Assembly: GCA_021730205.1 (NCBI GenBank)
Contig: CP072533.1
Span: forward strand, 1,083,380-1,147,379
Length of the DNA: 64,000 nt
Direction: 5' to 3'
Source of the DNA: Candidatus Ruthia sp. Cpac_8_S14
Lineage (GTDB): Bacteria; Pseudomonadota; Gammaproteobacteria; PS1; Pseudothioglobaceae
The notes beneath the pieces were generated by a model, which saw nothing but the letters and a program-made list of their open reading frames with translations, did not search any database and was not told the DNA's origin. The position numbers and the translations under genes were made by a program. Positions 1 to 11,310 of this stretch are shown piece by piece; position 1 is the stretch's first letter; every line of letters begins with the position of its first letter.

Positions 1-771
1 GCGACATTCCTAGTATTAGGCTTTAAACGTGGTATGGCAAGAGAATTCATCAATTTAGGGTTTTTATTATTAGCCATTTTAATTGCGTGGCTGCTTTACC
101 AAATATTGGCCATAAGCTCACTCATCACTTGGCTAGTACTCTCACACCAATCTCATTTAGCCATCTCATTTGGGGTGATTTTTATTGGTGTTATGATTAT
201 CAAAAAAATAATTTACAAACTAACACAGCTCTCCTCAACCATTGATAATCCTTGTGTGTTAAACAAACTGTTTGCACTAATGGTCGTTCTGGTGACAATC
301 ACAATGTTTAGTTGGCGTTACTTGGAGGTTGTCGCTGGATTGGGTATTATAGAAATACTGATTGGCAATGAATCTGTTCGCATTGGCTTGTCATTTTCAA
401 TTGTATTTGGGTTTACCTTTGGTATTTTAACCTTTATATCAAGTGTGTTAAATATCTCTATTGATGAAACCAAACCTTGTTTCTTGTCATCTTTTTTCGA
501 AAAAATACTTGAGATTTTGCAAGCAATAGACACCAAGCTTAATGCCAAAAATATCAACAGTACTCAAAACAATTTATTAGGCTCAATTGTGGGCTTAATC
601 AAAGGTAACTTGGTAATTTTAATCATGGTGTTGGTGTTGCAAAATATCAGTTGGATTTCACAAAAGCATTACTGGATTGAAACTCATGGCGCTTTAAGAG
701 CTTTTCAAGATGTGGCTTCAGACATTAAACCTGAGTTGTCACAATACTTATTATTTATTGAAAACAATTAG
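1..771 (+). CDS. cvpA: CvpA-family membrane protein, 5' end cut by the window
   Basis: The reading frame is open from base 1, so the start lies upstream; the visible part is about 256 residues. The first residues (LGFKRG then REFINLG) match the junction of the first two membrane helices of the CvpA (colicin V production) family, and the segment near residues 195-225 (LLGSIVGLIKG) matches the family's last helix. At least five hydrophobic segments are visible. It lies 10 bases before purF, the usual place of cvpA, and is probably cotranscribed with purF and metZ. The protein is longer than typical CvpA proteins (about 160-190 residues): between the third and last family helices there is an extra stretch of roughly 100 residues with two more hydrophobic segments. 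The family's molecular role is poorly defined. Confidence 0.8.
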   Translation, partial: ATFLVLGFKRGMAREFINLGFLLLAILIAWLLYQILAISSLITWLVLSHQSHLAISFGVIFIGVMIIKKIIYKLTQLSSTIDNPCVLNKLFALMVVLVTITMFSWRYLEVVAGLGIIEILIGNESVRIGLSFSIVFGFTFGILTFISSVLNISIDETKPCFLSSFFEKILEILQAIDTKLNAKNINSTQNNLLGSIVGLIKGNLVILIMVLVLQNISWISQKHYWIETHGALRAFQDVASDIKPELSQYLLFIENN

Positions 772-781
772 GAAATAACTT

Positions 782-2299
782 ATGTGTGGCATTGTTGGCA
801 TTTTATCTACCACTAAGAAAGATACAGCTGTTTATATTTATGATGCGTTGACTATCTTGCAACATCGTGGTCAAGATGCAGCAGGCATTGTCACTGCTCA
901 TAAAGGTCGTTTTTATATGCGCAAGTCAAATGGCTTGGTCAGGAATGTCTTTAGAACTAAGCACATGACACGGTTGTTAGGCGATATGGGCATTGGCCAT
1001 GTACGTTATCCTACTGCAGGTAGCTCGTCTAATGCAGAGGCACAGCCTTTTTATGTTAATTCGCCATACGGCATTGCATTTGCACATAACGGCAACTTAA
1101 CCAACACTGAGCAATTGGCTCAAGAATTATTTGAGCAAGATCTTCGCCATATTAATACCAATTCTGATTCAGAGATTTTGCTAAATGTATTTGCCAGTGA
1201 ATTAGCCAAGTTACAAAAACAACGCATTAATGAGGCTGATATTTTTGCATCTGTAAAACAAGTGCATAAACGTGTACGCGGTGCTTATGCAACCATTAGC
1301 ATGATTCCAGGCTATGGTATCTTTGGCTTTAGAGATCCTAATGGTATTCGCCCATTAATTCTTGGCAAACGTACTACTAAAGGCGGTACTAAATATATGT
1401 TAGCCTCTGAAAGTGTGGCACTTAGCGCACTTGGTTATGAGATTACTCAAGATATCAAACCAGGTGAAGCGGTTGTTATTGACAGAGCAGGCAATACATT
1501 TATTAAACAATGCGCAGAAAGCCCTAAGCACTCACCTTGCATCTTTGAATTTGTTTATTTTGCCCGTCCAGATTCAGTCATTGATGATATTTCCGTATAC
1601 AAATCTCGCCTAAGAATGGGAGAAAAGTTAGCCGCAAAAATTCATAAAGAATGGGGCGTTAATGATATTGATGTGATAATCCCAATTCCCGACACCTCTA
1701 GAGTAGCTGCGCTACAACTGGCGCATAAACTAGACGTGAAATATAGCGAAGGCTTAATTAAAAATCGATACATTGCTCGCACTTTTATTATGCCAGGGCA
1801 AAAACAGAGAAAAAAATCAGTGCGTCAAAAACTCAGCACAATTGAACTTGAATTCAAAGGCAAAAATGTATTATTGGTCGATGATTCCATTGTACGTGGC
1901 ACAACCAGTGAACAAATTGTACAAATGGCTCGTGATGCTGGTGCTAATAAAGTGTTCTTTGCTTCAGCTGCGCCTGCCGTTCGTCATCCCAATGTGTATG
2001 GTATTGATATGGCTAGCAACAAAGAGTTTATTGCCCATGATAGAGATACCAATCAAGTCTGCCAAGCCATTGGTGCGGATAAGCTAATTTATCAAGATTT
2101 GGATGATTTAATTTGGTGCGTGCAACAAGGCAACAAGGCAATTACCACGTTTGATTGCTCTTGTTTTAATGGTCAATACGTAACCGATGATATCGATAAA
2201 GACTATCTAGAACATATTGAATCTTTACGAAGCGACCTTGCTAAAGAAGGAAACAACATCTTTGAGGCTTCTGAATTGATTGGTAATGATGTAGAATAG
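782..2299 (+). CDS. purF: Amidophosphoribosyltransferase (first step of purine synthesis)
   Basis: PurF transfers the amide nitrogen of glutamine to PRPP, giving 5-phosphoribosylamine and committing carbon to purine synthesis in the cytoplasm. The 505-residue protein begins MCGIVGIL, so Cys2, the glutaminase nucleophile exposed after Met removal, is present. The N-terminal half is the Ntn glutaminase domain ([10 protein letters not shown] and GHVRYPTAG motifs). The C-terminal half is a phosphoribosyltransferase fold with the PRPP loop [13 protein letters not shown]. Length matches the family (E. coli 505). The start is fixed by the catalytic Cys2. It sits between cvpA and metZ, an arrangement known in Pseudomonas and relatives. 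Confidence 0.97.
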   Translation: MCGIVGILSTTKKDTAVYIYDALTILQHRGQDAAGIVTAHKGRFYMRKSNGLVRNVFRTKHMTRLLGDMGIGHVRYPTAGSSSNAEAQPFYVNSPYGIAFAHNGNLTNTEQLAQELFEQDLRHINTNSDSEILLNVFASELAKLQKQRINEADIFASVKQVHKRVRGAYATISMIPGYGIFGFRDPNGIRPLILGKRTTKGGTKYMLASESVALSALGYEITQDIKPGEAVVIDRAGNTFIKQCAESPKHSPCIFEFVYFARPDSVIDDISVYKSRLRMGEKLAAKIHKEWGVNDIDVIIPIPDTSRVAALQLAHKLDVKYSEGLIKNRYIARTFIMPGQKQRKKSVRQKLSTIELEFKGKNVLLVDDSIVRGTTSEQIVQMARDAGANKVFFASAAPAVRHPNVYGIDMASNKEFIAHDRDTNQVCQAIGADKLIYQDLDDLIWCVQQGNKAITTFDCSCFNGQYVTDDIDKDYLEHIESLRSDLAKEGNNIFEASELIGNDVE

Positions 2300-2324
2300 C
2301 GCTATTTAATAATTTTACAAGCAC

Positions 2325-3491
2325 ATGAAAGATTTAAGCTTCGATACTAAGGCTATACGCACAGGTTATCGAACTACTACTGAACAGGAACATTCTGAGG
2401 CAATATTTTTAACCTCCAGTTTTGTCTTTGACTCAGCCGAGCAGGCTGCCAATCGCTTTTCTAAAAAAGAGCCGGGGAATATTTATGCACGTTTTACTAA
2501 CCCGACAGTGGGCGCCTTTGAAAAAAAATTAGCCGCAATTGAAAGCGCACAAGCCTGTGTTGCAACGTCATCTGGTATGGCGGCAATCTTTGCCACCATC
2601 ATGGCACTACTTAAATCGGGTGATCATATTGTTGCTTCTCGTAATATGTTTGGCACCTCAATTGTGCTACTAAACACCATTATTGCTAAATTTAATGTTG
2701 ACATTAGTTTTGTAGATTTATCTAACTTATCGGCATGGGAGGGTGCGGTTAAAAATAACACCAAGCTTTTTTTACTTGAGACGCCATCTAACCCACTGGG
2801 TGAGGTTGTAGATATTGCTGCACTTAGTAAAATATCACAAGCCAATCATGTTCTTTTGGCAGTTGACAATGCAATTCTAAGTCCTGCGTTACAAAACCCT
2901 ATTGCTTTAGGTGCTGATATTGTGATTCACTCAGCCACTAAATATATTGATGGTCAAGGCAGGTGCCTAGCAGGTGCTGTGGTTGGAAGTACTGACGTTA
3001 TTGAGCAAGTTCATGGGTTTGTGCGCACCACAGGCCCTAGTTTAAGCGCTTTTAATGCTTGGATTGTGCTTAAGGGGCTAGACACCCTAAGTCTTAGAAT
3101 GAAAGCCCACTCAGATAATGCGCTTAAACTTGCCATCTGGCTTGAAACCCAAGATCAGGTAGAAAAAGTCTATTATTTAGGTCTGTCTTCGCACCCTGAT
3201 TACAACTTAGCCAAATTCCAACAGTCCGGCTTTGGCGGTATTGTATCGTTTGAAGTTAAAGGTGGGAAAGAGTCGGCCTTTAAAATAATCAACGCCACCA
3301 ATATACTTTCCATTACTGCTAATTTAGGCGATACAAAATCTACAATCACTCATCCAGCAACCACAACGCACAGAAGCTTAACCGATAAAGAAAGACTTAA
3401 TGCTCATATAACGGATGGATTAATCAGGATATCTGTTGGTCTGGAAGACATTAAGGACATCATTGCTGATATTAAACAGACACTGGTATAA
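2325..3491 (+). CDS. metZ: O-succinylhomoserine sulfhydrylase (PLP enzyme)
   Basis: A 388-residue Cys/Met-metabolism PLP-dependent enzyme (fold type I). The PLP lysine is K206 in HSATKYIDGQ; the family signatures YARFTNPT near residue 54 and LETPSNPLG near residue 151 are present. The cvpA-purF-metZ order points to MetZ, which makes homocysteine directly from O-succinylhomoserine and sulfide, rather than MetB or MetC. Direct sulfhydrylation would suit a sulfide-exposed organism, but that link is inference. A cystathionine gamma-synthase or lyase activity cannot be excluded from sequence alone. It starts 25 bases after purF, consistent with one operon. Confidence 0.9.
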   Translation: MKDLSFDTKAIRTGYRTTTEQEHSEAIFLTSSFVFDSAEQAANRFSKKEPGNIYARFTNPTVGAFEKKLAAIESAQACVATSSGMAAIFATIMALLKSGDHIVASRNMFGTSIVLLNTIIAKFNVDISFVDLSNLSAWEGAVKNNTKLFLLETPSNPLGEVVDIAALSKISQANHVLLAVDNAILSPALQNPIALGADIVIHSATKYIDGQGRCLAGAVVGSTDVIEQVHGFVRTTGPSLSAFNAWIVLKGLDTLSLRMKAHSDNALKLAIWLETQDQVEKVYYLGLSSHPDYNLAKFQQSGFGGIVSFEVKGGKESAFKIINATNILSITANLGDTKSTITHPATTTHRSLTDKERLNAHITDGLIRISVGLEDIKDIIADIKQTLV

Positions 3492-3521
3492 TTTAGGGAA
3501 TATTTTTTACATAAAAACACA

Positions 3522-4031
3522 ATGCAAAATTCTTTCTCTTATGATGAATTAATTAAATGTGGCAATGGCGAATTGTTTGGATCGGACAACGCCCAACTGC
3601 CAAAGCCACCGATGTTGATGTTTGATCGCATTAGCCACATTTCTAGTGAGGGTGGCGAATATGGCAAGGGTGAAATTATTGCTGAATTAGATATTAACCC
3701 TGATTTGTGGTTTTTTGAATGTCACTTTAATGAAGATCCCGTTATGCCTGGTTGCTTAGGACTAGACGCCATGTGGCAATTAATTGGTTTTTATTTAGGG
3801 TGGTTAGGTGGCTCTGGTCATGGTCGTGCGCTTGGTGCTGGTAATATTAAATTTGTTGGTCAAGTATTGCCCAGTGCAAAAAAAGTAACCTACAAAATTG
3901 ATTTATCTCGCGTTATTGCACGTAAATTGTACATGGGTGTGGCTGATGCAACTATGGAAGTGGATGGTAAAGTCATTTACGAAGCCACCAATCTTAAGGT
4001 TGGATTATTTACTGATACTAGCAAAATGTAA
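3522..4031 (+). CDS. fabA: 3-hydroxydecanoyl-ACP dehydratase/isomerase
   Basis: FabA dehydrates 3-hydroxydecanoyl-ACP and isomerises the product to cis-3-decenoyl-ACP, the branch point for unsaturated fatty acids. The 169-residue protein (E. coli 171) has a hot-dog fold. The catalytic pair is visible as H68 in [13 protein letters not shown] and D82 in LDAMWQ, with the same 14-residue spacing as His70/Asp84 of E. coli. The stop overlaps the fabB start (TAATG), so the two are almost certainly translated from one message. FabA is absent from many bacteria; the fabA-fabB pair is a hallmark of gammaproteobacteria and some alphaproteobacteria. Confidence 0.97.
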   Translation: MQNSFSYDELIKCGNGELFGSDNAQLPKPPMLMFDRISHISSEGGEYGKGEIIAELDINPDLWFFECHFNEDPVMPGCLGLDAMWQLIGFYLGWLGGSGHGRALGAGNIKFVGQVLPSAKKVTYKIDLSRVIARKLYMGVADATMEVDGKVIYEATNLKVGLFTDTSKM

Positions 4032-5248
4032 TGAATAGAGTTGTTGTCACAGGAATGGGAATTGTTTCTAGTTTGGGTGTAAACTGCACAGAGGTTTTAG
4101 CCTCCTTAAAAACTGCCAAATCAGGCATTAAATTTGATGAGGATCAGGCAAAAATGGGGCTTCGTTCACACGTGTCTGGCGCTATTGCTGAATTAGGCTC
4201 TAGTGAAATCATTGACAGAAAAATAAAACGCTTTATGGCTGATGCCGCTATTTATAATGCAGTCGCCTTGGATGAAGCAATTAAGCAATCAGGATTAACA
4301 CCCGAACAAGTCTCAAATGAACGTACTGGGCTTATCATGGGTTCTGGTGGCGCTAGCAACCAGAACGTAGTAGAAGCCGCCGACATCTTAAGGGGAAAAG
4401 GCATTAAGCGTGTTGGCCCTTATCGCGTACCGCGCACGATGGGATCTACCACTTCAGCCTGCCTTTCAACCCTGTTCAAAATTAAGGGCATTAACTATTC
4501 AATCAGCTCTGCTTGTTCAACTTCTGCACACTGCATCGGCAACTCTATGGAACAAATTCAAATGGGTAAACAAGATGTGGTATTTTCCGGTGGCGGTGAA
4601 GAATTAGATTGGTCGCTCACCATGTTGTTTGATGCAATGGGTGCCTTATCTTCTAAATACAACGAAACACCTTCAAGTGCTTCTCGTGCCTTTGATGCGA
4701 GTCGTGATGGTTTTGTTATTTCTGGTGGTGGTGGTGCATTAGTACTTGAATCATTAGAACATGCACAAGCTCGAGGCGCAACTATTCTTGCAGAACTCAC
4801 AGGCTATGGTGCAACGTCCGATGGCTATGATATGGTTGCACCGTCAGGTCAAGGTGCTAAACGCTGTATGCAACTTGCCATGTCAACTGTTAAAGGTTCG
4901 ATTGATTATATCAATGCACACGGCACCTCTACCCCTGTGGGTGATGCTAAAGAATTAGGTGCTATTAAAGCAGTGTTTGGCGACAGTACCCCATATGTTA
5001 GCTCAACCAAATCTCTTTCTGGACATGCCTTAGGTGCAGCAGGCGTGAATGAGTCAATCTACTCATTACTCATGCTGCAAAATGACTTTATGGCAGAATC
5101 TGTTAACATTGAAAATCTTGATGAAGCGGCTGAAGGTATACCAATTGTACGAACAACAACCAAACAATCACTCAAGCAAGTGATGTCTAATAGTTTTGGT
5201 TTTGGTGGTACAAATGCTTGTCTAGTCTTTGAAAAATTTAAGCAATAA
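4031..5248 (+). CDS. fabB: 3-oxoacyl-ACP synthase I (KAS I)
   Basis: FabB elongates acyl-ACP with malonyl-ACP and is required for elongating the cis-unsaturated intermediate made by FabA. The 405-residue thiolase-fold protein shows the Cys-His-His triad: C162 in [11 protein letters not shown]297 in NAHGTSTP and H332 in SLSGHALGA. The glycine-rich C-terminal motif [10 protein letters not shown] is present. Length equals the family norm (E. coli 406). It overlaps fabA by one base, indicating translational coupling. It is convergent with secF. Confidence 0.97.
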   Translation: MNRVVVTGMGIVSSLGVNCTEVLASLKTAKSGIKFDEDQAKMGLRSHVSGAIAELGSSEIIDRKIKRFMADAAIYNAVALDEAIKQSGLTPEQVSNERTGLIMGSGGASNQNVVEAADILRGKGIKRVGPYRVPRTMGSTTSACLSTLFKIKGINYSISSACSTSAHCIGNSMEQIQMGKQDVVFSGGGEELDWSLTMLFDAMGALSSKYNETPSSASRAFDASRDGFVISGGGGALVLESLEHAQARGATILAELTGYGATSDGYDMVAPSGQGAKRCMQLAMSTVKGSIDYINAHGTSTPVGDAKELGAIKAVFGDSTPYVSSTKSLSGHALGAAGVNESIYSLLMLQNDFMAESVNIENLDEAAEGIPIVRTTTKQSLKQVMSNSFGFGGTNACLVFEKFKQ

Positions 5249-5286
5249 ACAAAGAAACTTCTTAACAAACATCCAAATATTGCTTA
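5239..5286. terminator. Weak inverted repeat between convergent fabB and secF
   Basis: A 9-base perfect inverted repeat, TAAGCAATA (5239-5247) and TATTGCTTA (5278-5286), flanks about 30 AT-rich bases between the converging fabB and secF genes. The position suits a shared transcription end, but the arms are AT-rich, the loop is long and there is no U-tract, so it is not a standard intrinsic terminator. Confidence 0.2.
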
Positions 5287-5287
5287 A

Positions 5288-6214
5288 CTATGGTCGTGAA
5301 TCAAGTGCTTTCTTTTCTTTTTCAGATGGCAACAAATCTTCCTTGATAATGTCCAATGCAAGAATTATTGAACTGGCAACATAAATAGAAGAATAAGTGC
5401 CCACCATCACACCAATTAGTAACGCTAAAGCAAAGTTATGAATGGTGTCACCACCTAAAAAGAATAGCGCTAACAACACCAATAAGGTGGTTAAAGAGGT
5501 CATTATTGTCCTAGATAGCGTTTGGTTAAGCGCGCCATTAATAATCTTAGGAGAATCAACGTGGCGTGTTGATAAGAAATTTTCACGAATTCGGTCAAAC
5601 ACTACGATAGTATCATTCAAAGAATAGCCAATGACGGCTAATATAGCAGCCAGTACCGTTAAATCAAACTCAATTTGAAATAATGAAAAAAAGCCTAAGG
5701 TGATAATAACATCATGAATAAGAGCAGCAATTGAGCCTAATGAAAAACGATATTCAAAACGTATCGCTACATAAATCGAAATACAAATCAACGCATACAA
5801 CATTGCCAAACCGCCATCATTAGTAAGCTCTTCACTCACTTTAGGACCTACAAATTCAACCCGACGAATATCAACATTATCACCCAATAAATTGATAATT
5901 TTTGAACTTAGTTTGGCACTAGAAATTAATTGCGGCTCTAAACGAATTAAAACCTCATTAATTGAACCAAAGTATTGGACATTAGCCCCTTTAAAATTTG
6001 CCTTGGCTAGCCTGGTTCTAATCTCGGCCAAATCAACACTTTGTTGATAACCCGCTTCAATTAAAGTGCCGCCCGTAAAATCAATGCCTAGCTTAAGCCC
6101 ATTCATGGTCAATGAAAAAATGCTAGCAACAATCAATAATATCGAAAATATAATGGCATAAGTGCGCTTGCCCACAAAATCAATCGTTGGAATGTTTAGT
6201 GCTTTTAAATTCAT
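5288..6214 (-). CDS. secF: Protein translocase subunit SecF
   Basis: SecF is an inner-membrane partner of SecD that uses proton motive force to help pull exported proteins out of the SecYEG channel. The 308-residue protein has one N-terminal membrane helix (about residues 20-38), the family motif GIDFTGGT near residue 44, a periplasmic domain and a cluster of five helices in the second half, including NDTIVVFDRIREN. Its start overlaps the end of secD by 4 bases, and the yajC-secD-secF order is the standard one, so the three are cotranscribed. Confidence 0.97.
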   Translation of the reverse strand: MNLKALNIPTIDFVGKRTYAIIFSILLIVASIFSLTMNGLKLGIDFTGGTLIEAGYQQSVDLAEIRTRLAKANFKGANVQYFGSINEVLIRLEPQLISSAKLSSKIINLLGDNVDIRRVEFVGPKVSEELTNDGGLAMLYALICISIYVAIRFEYRFSLGSIAALIHDVIITLGFFSLFQIEFDLTVLAAILAVIGYSLNDTIVVFDRIRENFLSTRHVDSPKIINGALNQTLSRTIMTSLTTLLVLLALFFLGGDTIHNFALALLIGVMVGTYSSIYVASSIILALDIIKEDLLPSEKEKKALDSRP

Positions 6215-8064
6215 ATTGAAATCTCCTCTAACTTTTTGCCACCGTATATTTTATTAATGATTGCACGTGAGACAGTAATGGCTGTGAATATTGAAGTGAT
6301 AATGCCAATTGACAAAGTAATCGCAAAACCTTTAATTGGCCCAGTACCAAAGCTAAATAAAACCAATGCCGCAATCAAAGTCGTAATATTAGCATCTGCA
6401 ATGGTTAGTAGCGCTTTATCATAGCCACTTGAAATGGCTTTTTGAATATTGTTATTTGCGCCCAATTCCTCTTTAATACGCTCAAAAATTAACACATTGG
6501 CATCCACTGCCATACCCACTGTGAGCACAATACCTGCGATACCTGGTAACGTCAGCGTGGCTTGTAATAAAGATAAAACAGACACAATCATCACCAAATT
6601 AAGCGTCAAAGCCACATTCGCCACCATGCCAAATACACGATAACGCATAGCCATAAATAACAACACTAAAACAAAACCAACCAATACCGATATCACACCT
6701 TTGGTAATATTATCTGCGCCAAGACTTGGGCCAATAGTGCGCTCCTCAATAATTTCAATCGGTGCCGAGAGTGAACCTGCCCTTAATAATAACGCTAAAT
6801 TACGCGCTTCCCGAGCACTGTCAACCCCTGTAATTTGAAACCGTGATGAAAATGTGCCCTGAATTGTGGCAGCATTAATAATATCTTTAGTGGTGGTACG
6901 TTTCTTAATGGTTTCTCCATTTTTAATTATGGTTTCAACCTTATTCTCAATAAAGACAACCGCCATACGATGGTGTAAGTATTTTTTAGTCGTATTAAGC
7001 ATTGCTCTGCCACCAATACTATCAAGTGTGATATTCACCATTGGAATGTTGTTTTCTTGATCAATGCCGGACGCCGCGCCTGTAATGTTCTCACCTGTTG
7101 TGATAACGCGATTCTTTAGCAATAATGGACGACCATCTTTAAAATAATAAAGTTTTGAACCAATTGGCACACGCCCCGATTGGATAGCTGTTTGTGGATC
7201 ATTTTTTTCATCAACCAGTTTAAACTCCAAAGTTGCCACCGCACCTAAAATCTCTTTCGCTCTAGCTGTATCTTGTACACCTGACAGTTGAACCACAACA
7301 CGTTTCGAACCTTGCTGTTGAATAATTGGTTCTGCCACACCTAACTCATTCACTCGATTACGCAACGTTGTAATATTTTGTTTAAGTGCACTTTTTTTGG
7401 CTTGTTTTTGTGCACTATCACTAATACCAATATTGAGTAGTAATTCGCCCTTATTGTTATTATCAAAAATCACCAAGTCATCCAATTCTGATTTAATTAA
7501 CTGAGCCGCTTTGTCTTTTAACTCAGCGTGCTTAAAACGAATAACAATACTGTCATTTTCTTGCTTAATGCTCTTATATAGCCTATCTTTACGTAATAAA
7601 ATACGAAGTTCGTTATATGCTTTGTCCATTCTGGCTGAAATGACCGCCTCCATATCAACTTCTAATAAGAAATGCACACCACCTCTAAGGTCTAAACCAA
7701 GTGACATGGCTTTACCACCAAGGTTCGCCAACCAAGTTGGTACAGAAGGTGCTAAATTTAGTGCCACCACGTAACGACGACCCAATGCCTGTTTAAGGGC
7801 ATCCTTAGCTAAAAGCTGTTGTGTATTGTCCTTAAAACGCGCCAAAACTCTTTGACTGGTTACTTCAACAGATTTAAACTCAATTTGTTGCGCTTTTAAT
7901 ACATTTTTAACTTTATCCAAATCTTGATCAACAATCAAAGCATTGCCTGCGCTTGATACCTGAACAGCCAAATCAGAGCCAAATATATTTGGCAATGCAT
8001 ACAACATTGAAAGCAATAAAACAAATACAATCAATGCATTCCTAAACCCTGAATAATGATTCAT
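6211..8064 (-). CDS. secD: Protein translocase subunit SecD
   Basis: SecD, with SecF, forms the RND-type SecDF complex of the inner membrane that aids late steps of Sec export. The 617-residue protein has an N-terminal membrane helix (residues about 8-28), a large periplasmic region containing LGLDLRGGVHFLLEVD, and five C-terminal helices with GMAVDANVLIFERIKEE, the conserved SecD cytoplasmic-loop motif. Length matches E. coli SecD (615). It lies 17 bases downstream of yajC. Confidence 0.97.
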   Translation of the reverse strand: MNHYSGFRNALIVFVLLLSMLYALPNIFGSDLAVQVSSAGNALIVDQDLDKVKNVLKAQQIEFKSVEVTSQRVLARFKDNTQQLLAKDALKQALGRRYVVALNLAPSVPTWLANLGGKAMSLGLDLRGGVHFLLEVDMEAVISARMDKAYNELRILLRKDRLYKSIKQENDSIVIRFKHAELKDKAAQLIKSELDDLVIFDNNNKGELLLNIGISDSAQKQAKKSALKQNITTLRNRVNELGVAEPIIQQQGSKRVVVQLSGVQDTARAKEILGAVATLEFKLVDEKNDPQTAIQSGRVPIGSKLYYFKDGRPLLLKNRVITTGENITGAASGIDQENNIPMVNITLDSIGGRAMLNTTKKYLHHRMAVVFIENKVETIIKNGETIKKRTTTKDIINAATIQGTFSSRFQITGVDSAREARNLALLLRAGSLSAPIEIIEERTIGPSLGADNITKGVISVLVGFVLVLLFMAMRYRVFGMVANVALTLNLVMIVSVLSLLQATLTLPGIAGIVLTVGMAVDANVLIFERIKEELGANNNIQKAISSGYDKALLTIADANITTLIAALVLFSFGTGPIKGFAITLSIGIITSIFTAITVSRAIINKIYGGKKLEEISI

Positions 8065-8081
8065 AATAGTTATTTTTTTAA

Positions 8082-8423
8082 CTAAATTCTAGCACTGCCT
8101 TTTGGCATTTTTTGGTTAATGCCTTGCTTTTGCACCTTAACCACAACACTATCAGCAATTTCCAATGTTGCAAAAGACTCATCTACAGAAACAACCTTGC
8201 CAATTACACCGCCATTGGTCACAACTTCATCGCCTATTTTTAATACTGCTAATAATGTTTTGTGTTCCTTGGCACGTTTTTGTTGTGGTCTGATGAGTAA
8301 AAAATACATCAGCACAAATATAACCAATAAAAACGGCAATCCGCCCCAAGGATCTGAAACACTACTCCCTAGTACTGAACCTTCTGCAAATGTTGGTGCA
8401 ATGATTAAGTCTAATAAACCCAT
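8082..8423 (-). CDS. yajC: Sec translocon accessory subunit YajC
   Basis: A 113-residue single-span inner-membrane protein that associates with SecDF. One hydrophobic segment (about residues 28-46, FLLVIFVLMYFLLIRPQQKR) is followed by the conserved cytoplasmic tail KIGDEVVTNGGVIGKV. It lies between serS and secD on the same strand, with 21 bases from the serS stop. Confidence 0.95.
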   Translation of the reverse strand: MGLLDLIIAPTFAEGSVLGSSVSDPWGGLPFLLVIFVLMYFLLIRPQQKRAKEHKTLLAVLKIGDEVVTNGGVIGKVVSVDESFATLEIADSVVVKVQKQGINQKMPKGSARI

Positions 8424-8444
8424 TTTATTTCCTTATATAAAAAA

Positions 8445-9761
<1,317 letters not shown>

Positions 9762-9816
9762 TTAACGCCTAGTTACACTAGGTTTGACTTTAAAAACTAA
9801 CTTCGGAAATTATACT

Positions 9817-10104
9817 ATGTTTAATTCATTCTCAAGCAGTGATGCTTGCAAACTATTGGCCAATGGTGCTCAATTAGTTGATGTTCGCTCTAGTAGTGAA
9901 TTTGCCCAAGGCGCACTACCAAATGCAATCAACCTGCCACTACAATCCATTATGAGCACTGAGCAAATCATCGACCGTGACAAGGTCATTATTCTTTATT
10001 GCATTACAGGTGTTCGCTCATCAACTGCTAAAAATTATTTAATCCAAATGGGTTATAAGAATGTTAATGACTTGGGTTCGTTTAAGAATTACAACTGCGA
10101 GTAA
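9817..10104 (+). CDS. Small single-domain rhodanese-like protein
   Basis: A 95-residue rhodanese-fold protein, about the size of GlpE or the periplasmic PspE domain but without a signal peptide. The expected active-site loop is present: C62 in YCITGVRSS, fitting CxxGxRS, so it could carry persulfide sulfur. The CH2A-type motif near residues 20-30 (VDVRSSSEFAQG) is also present. I prefer the ATG at 9817; an upstream in-frame TTG at 9784 would add 11 residues unlike the family. It is divergent from serS and followed after 30 bases by an unknown gene and then trxC. Its sulfur donor and acceptor are unknown. Confidence 0.8.
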   Translation: MFNSFSSSDACKLLANGAQLVDVRSSSEFAQGALPNAINLPLQSIMSTEQIIDRDKVIILYCITGVRSSTAKNYLIQMGYKNVNDLGSFKNYNCE

Positions 10105-10134
10105 CACAATACAGTAATGGTATAAACTGGTGCA

Positions 10135-10767
10135 ATGAGAGTTAAAAGCACTTGGCACAAAACCCAAGTTAAAACTATTGATGATATTGCTGGTGCGCTA
10201 GCGTTTAACTCGTGGCGCATTACTAAAAATCATTTAGAAGATTTAATTAACGAAGCTTTTGTGATTAAAAAAGCACAAGTGTTTGATGTAATTTCTGAAT
10301 ACTTGTGCTTTCTAATTCAGTGTATTGATAGATTAGTATTTGATAAATTAGATGCTAAGCAACGTCAAGTATTGATTATCAAGTTAGCCAAACAATCGGC
10401 TGATTATTTTCATGAAAACAAACAAGAGCGTATCAATTCAGGCAAACATTGGAAGGATTTTATTCAAATTTATAACGTCAGGTCTCAGGACTATGCCAAT
10501 TATGAATTTACAAATGGTGAGCCTAATTATCATTTCTTAAGATATTTTGCAGAGAAAATTCAAAAAGCCATGACTCATACTGATTCAAAATGGATTGTCC
10601 AACAAATTGTTGAAATCCAAGCGCCAAAGGCCTTTAAATCAATCAAAAAAAGTGTTAAAGATTTGGTGGCAGTTGAAAAAATAATATCCAAAGCCGAGCA
10701 AATAAAAAACAAAGAAAACAAAGTCCCCAGATCTAAACGAAAATCTACCCGCTCTGACTTGCAATAG
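10135..10767 (+). CDS. Unknown protein between a rhodanese gene and trxC
   Basis: A 210-residue protein that I do not recognise. It is soluble by sequence (no signal peptide or membrane helix), predicted largely helical, and has a strongly basic, lysine-rich C-terminal tail (about residues 160-210) ending KSTRSDLQ. Such a tail suggests nucleic-acid contact, but that is only a guess. The frame is intact, codon use resembles its neighbours, and it sits 30 bases after the rhodanese and 53 bases before trxC on the same strand. Confidence 0.7.
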   Translation: MRVKSTWHKTQVKTIDDIAGALAFNSWRITKNHLEDLINEAFVIKKAQVFDVISEYLCFLIQCIDRLVFDKLDAKQRQVLIIKLAKQSADYFHENKQERINSGKHWKDFIQIYNVRSQDYANYEFTNGEPNYHFLRYFAEKIQKAMTHTDSKWIVQQIVEIQAPKAFKSIKKSVKDLVAVEKIISKAEQIKNKENKVPRSKRKSTRSDLQ

Positions 10768-10820
10768 ACCCAATCCGCCCATAGATAATTCTCAATAATA
10801 TCAAAAAAAAAGGAGCTAAC

Positions 10821-11243
10821 ATGATTGCAATGTGCCCAAACTGTAGCGGACTTAACAACATTCCAAAAGACAGATTAAACAACAAACCCAATTGTGGCAA
10901 ATGCAAAAGTCCAATTTATAGCGGACAGCCTATTAATATGAGTAGTACACAACTCACTCGTGCAATAGAAAAAACCAATGAATTATTGGTGATTGATTTT
11001 TGGGCAACTTGGTGTGGTCCCTGTAAGATATTCGCCCTTGCTTTTAAACAAGTAGCAGCACAACTTGAGCCTAAAGCTCGGTTTATCAAAATAGAAACTG
11101 AAAAAGAGAAAATCATTTCTACTAAGCACAACATCCGCTCCATCCCAACACTGGCCATCTTTAAAAATGGTAAAGAAATAGACCGCATCTCTGGCGCACT
11201 TAGTGCGCCAGATTTTACTAATTGGGTTAATCAACATACATAG
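10821..11243 (+). CDS. trxC: Thioredoxin 2 (zinc-finger thioredoxin)
   Basis: A 140-residue cytoplasmic thiol-disulfide reductase. The N-terminal zinc-ribbon of TrxC is visible as CPNC (C5, C8) and CGKC (C25, C28). The thioredoxin fold follows, with the classical active site WCGPC at residues 64-68 and the cis-proline region RSIPTLAIF. Length matches E. coli TrxC (139). The start is supported by an AAGGAG ribosome-binding site 8 bases upstream. A strong hairpin terminator begins 20 bases after the stop. Confidence 0.95.
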   Translation: MIAMCPNCSGLNNIPKDRLNNKPNCGKCKSPIYSGQPINMSSTQLTRAIEKTNELLVIDFWATWCGPCKIFALAFKQVAAQLEPKARFIKIETEKEKIISTKHNIRSIPTLAIFKNGKEIDRISGALSAPDFTNWVNQHT

Positions 11244-11262
11244 GGAAAATCATTTGGGCAAT

Positions 11263-11301
11263 AAAAAACCCCAGGCATCAAAAAAATGCCTGGGGTTTTT
11301 T
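11263..11301. terminator. Strong bidirectional intrinsic terminator
   Basis: The arms AAAAAACCCCAGGCAT (11263-11278) and ATGCCTGGGGTTTTTT (11286-11301) pair perfectly around a 7-base A-rich loop. The stem is followed by a T-run in both directions, so it can end trxC transcripts from the left and the rRNA operon from the right, where it begins about 10 bases after the 5S gene. Confidence 0.95.
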
Positions 11302-11310
11302 AAATTTAAA

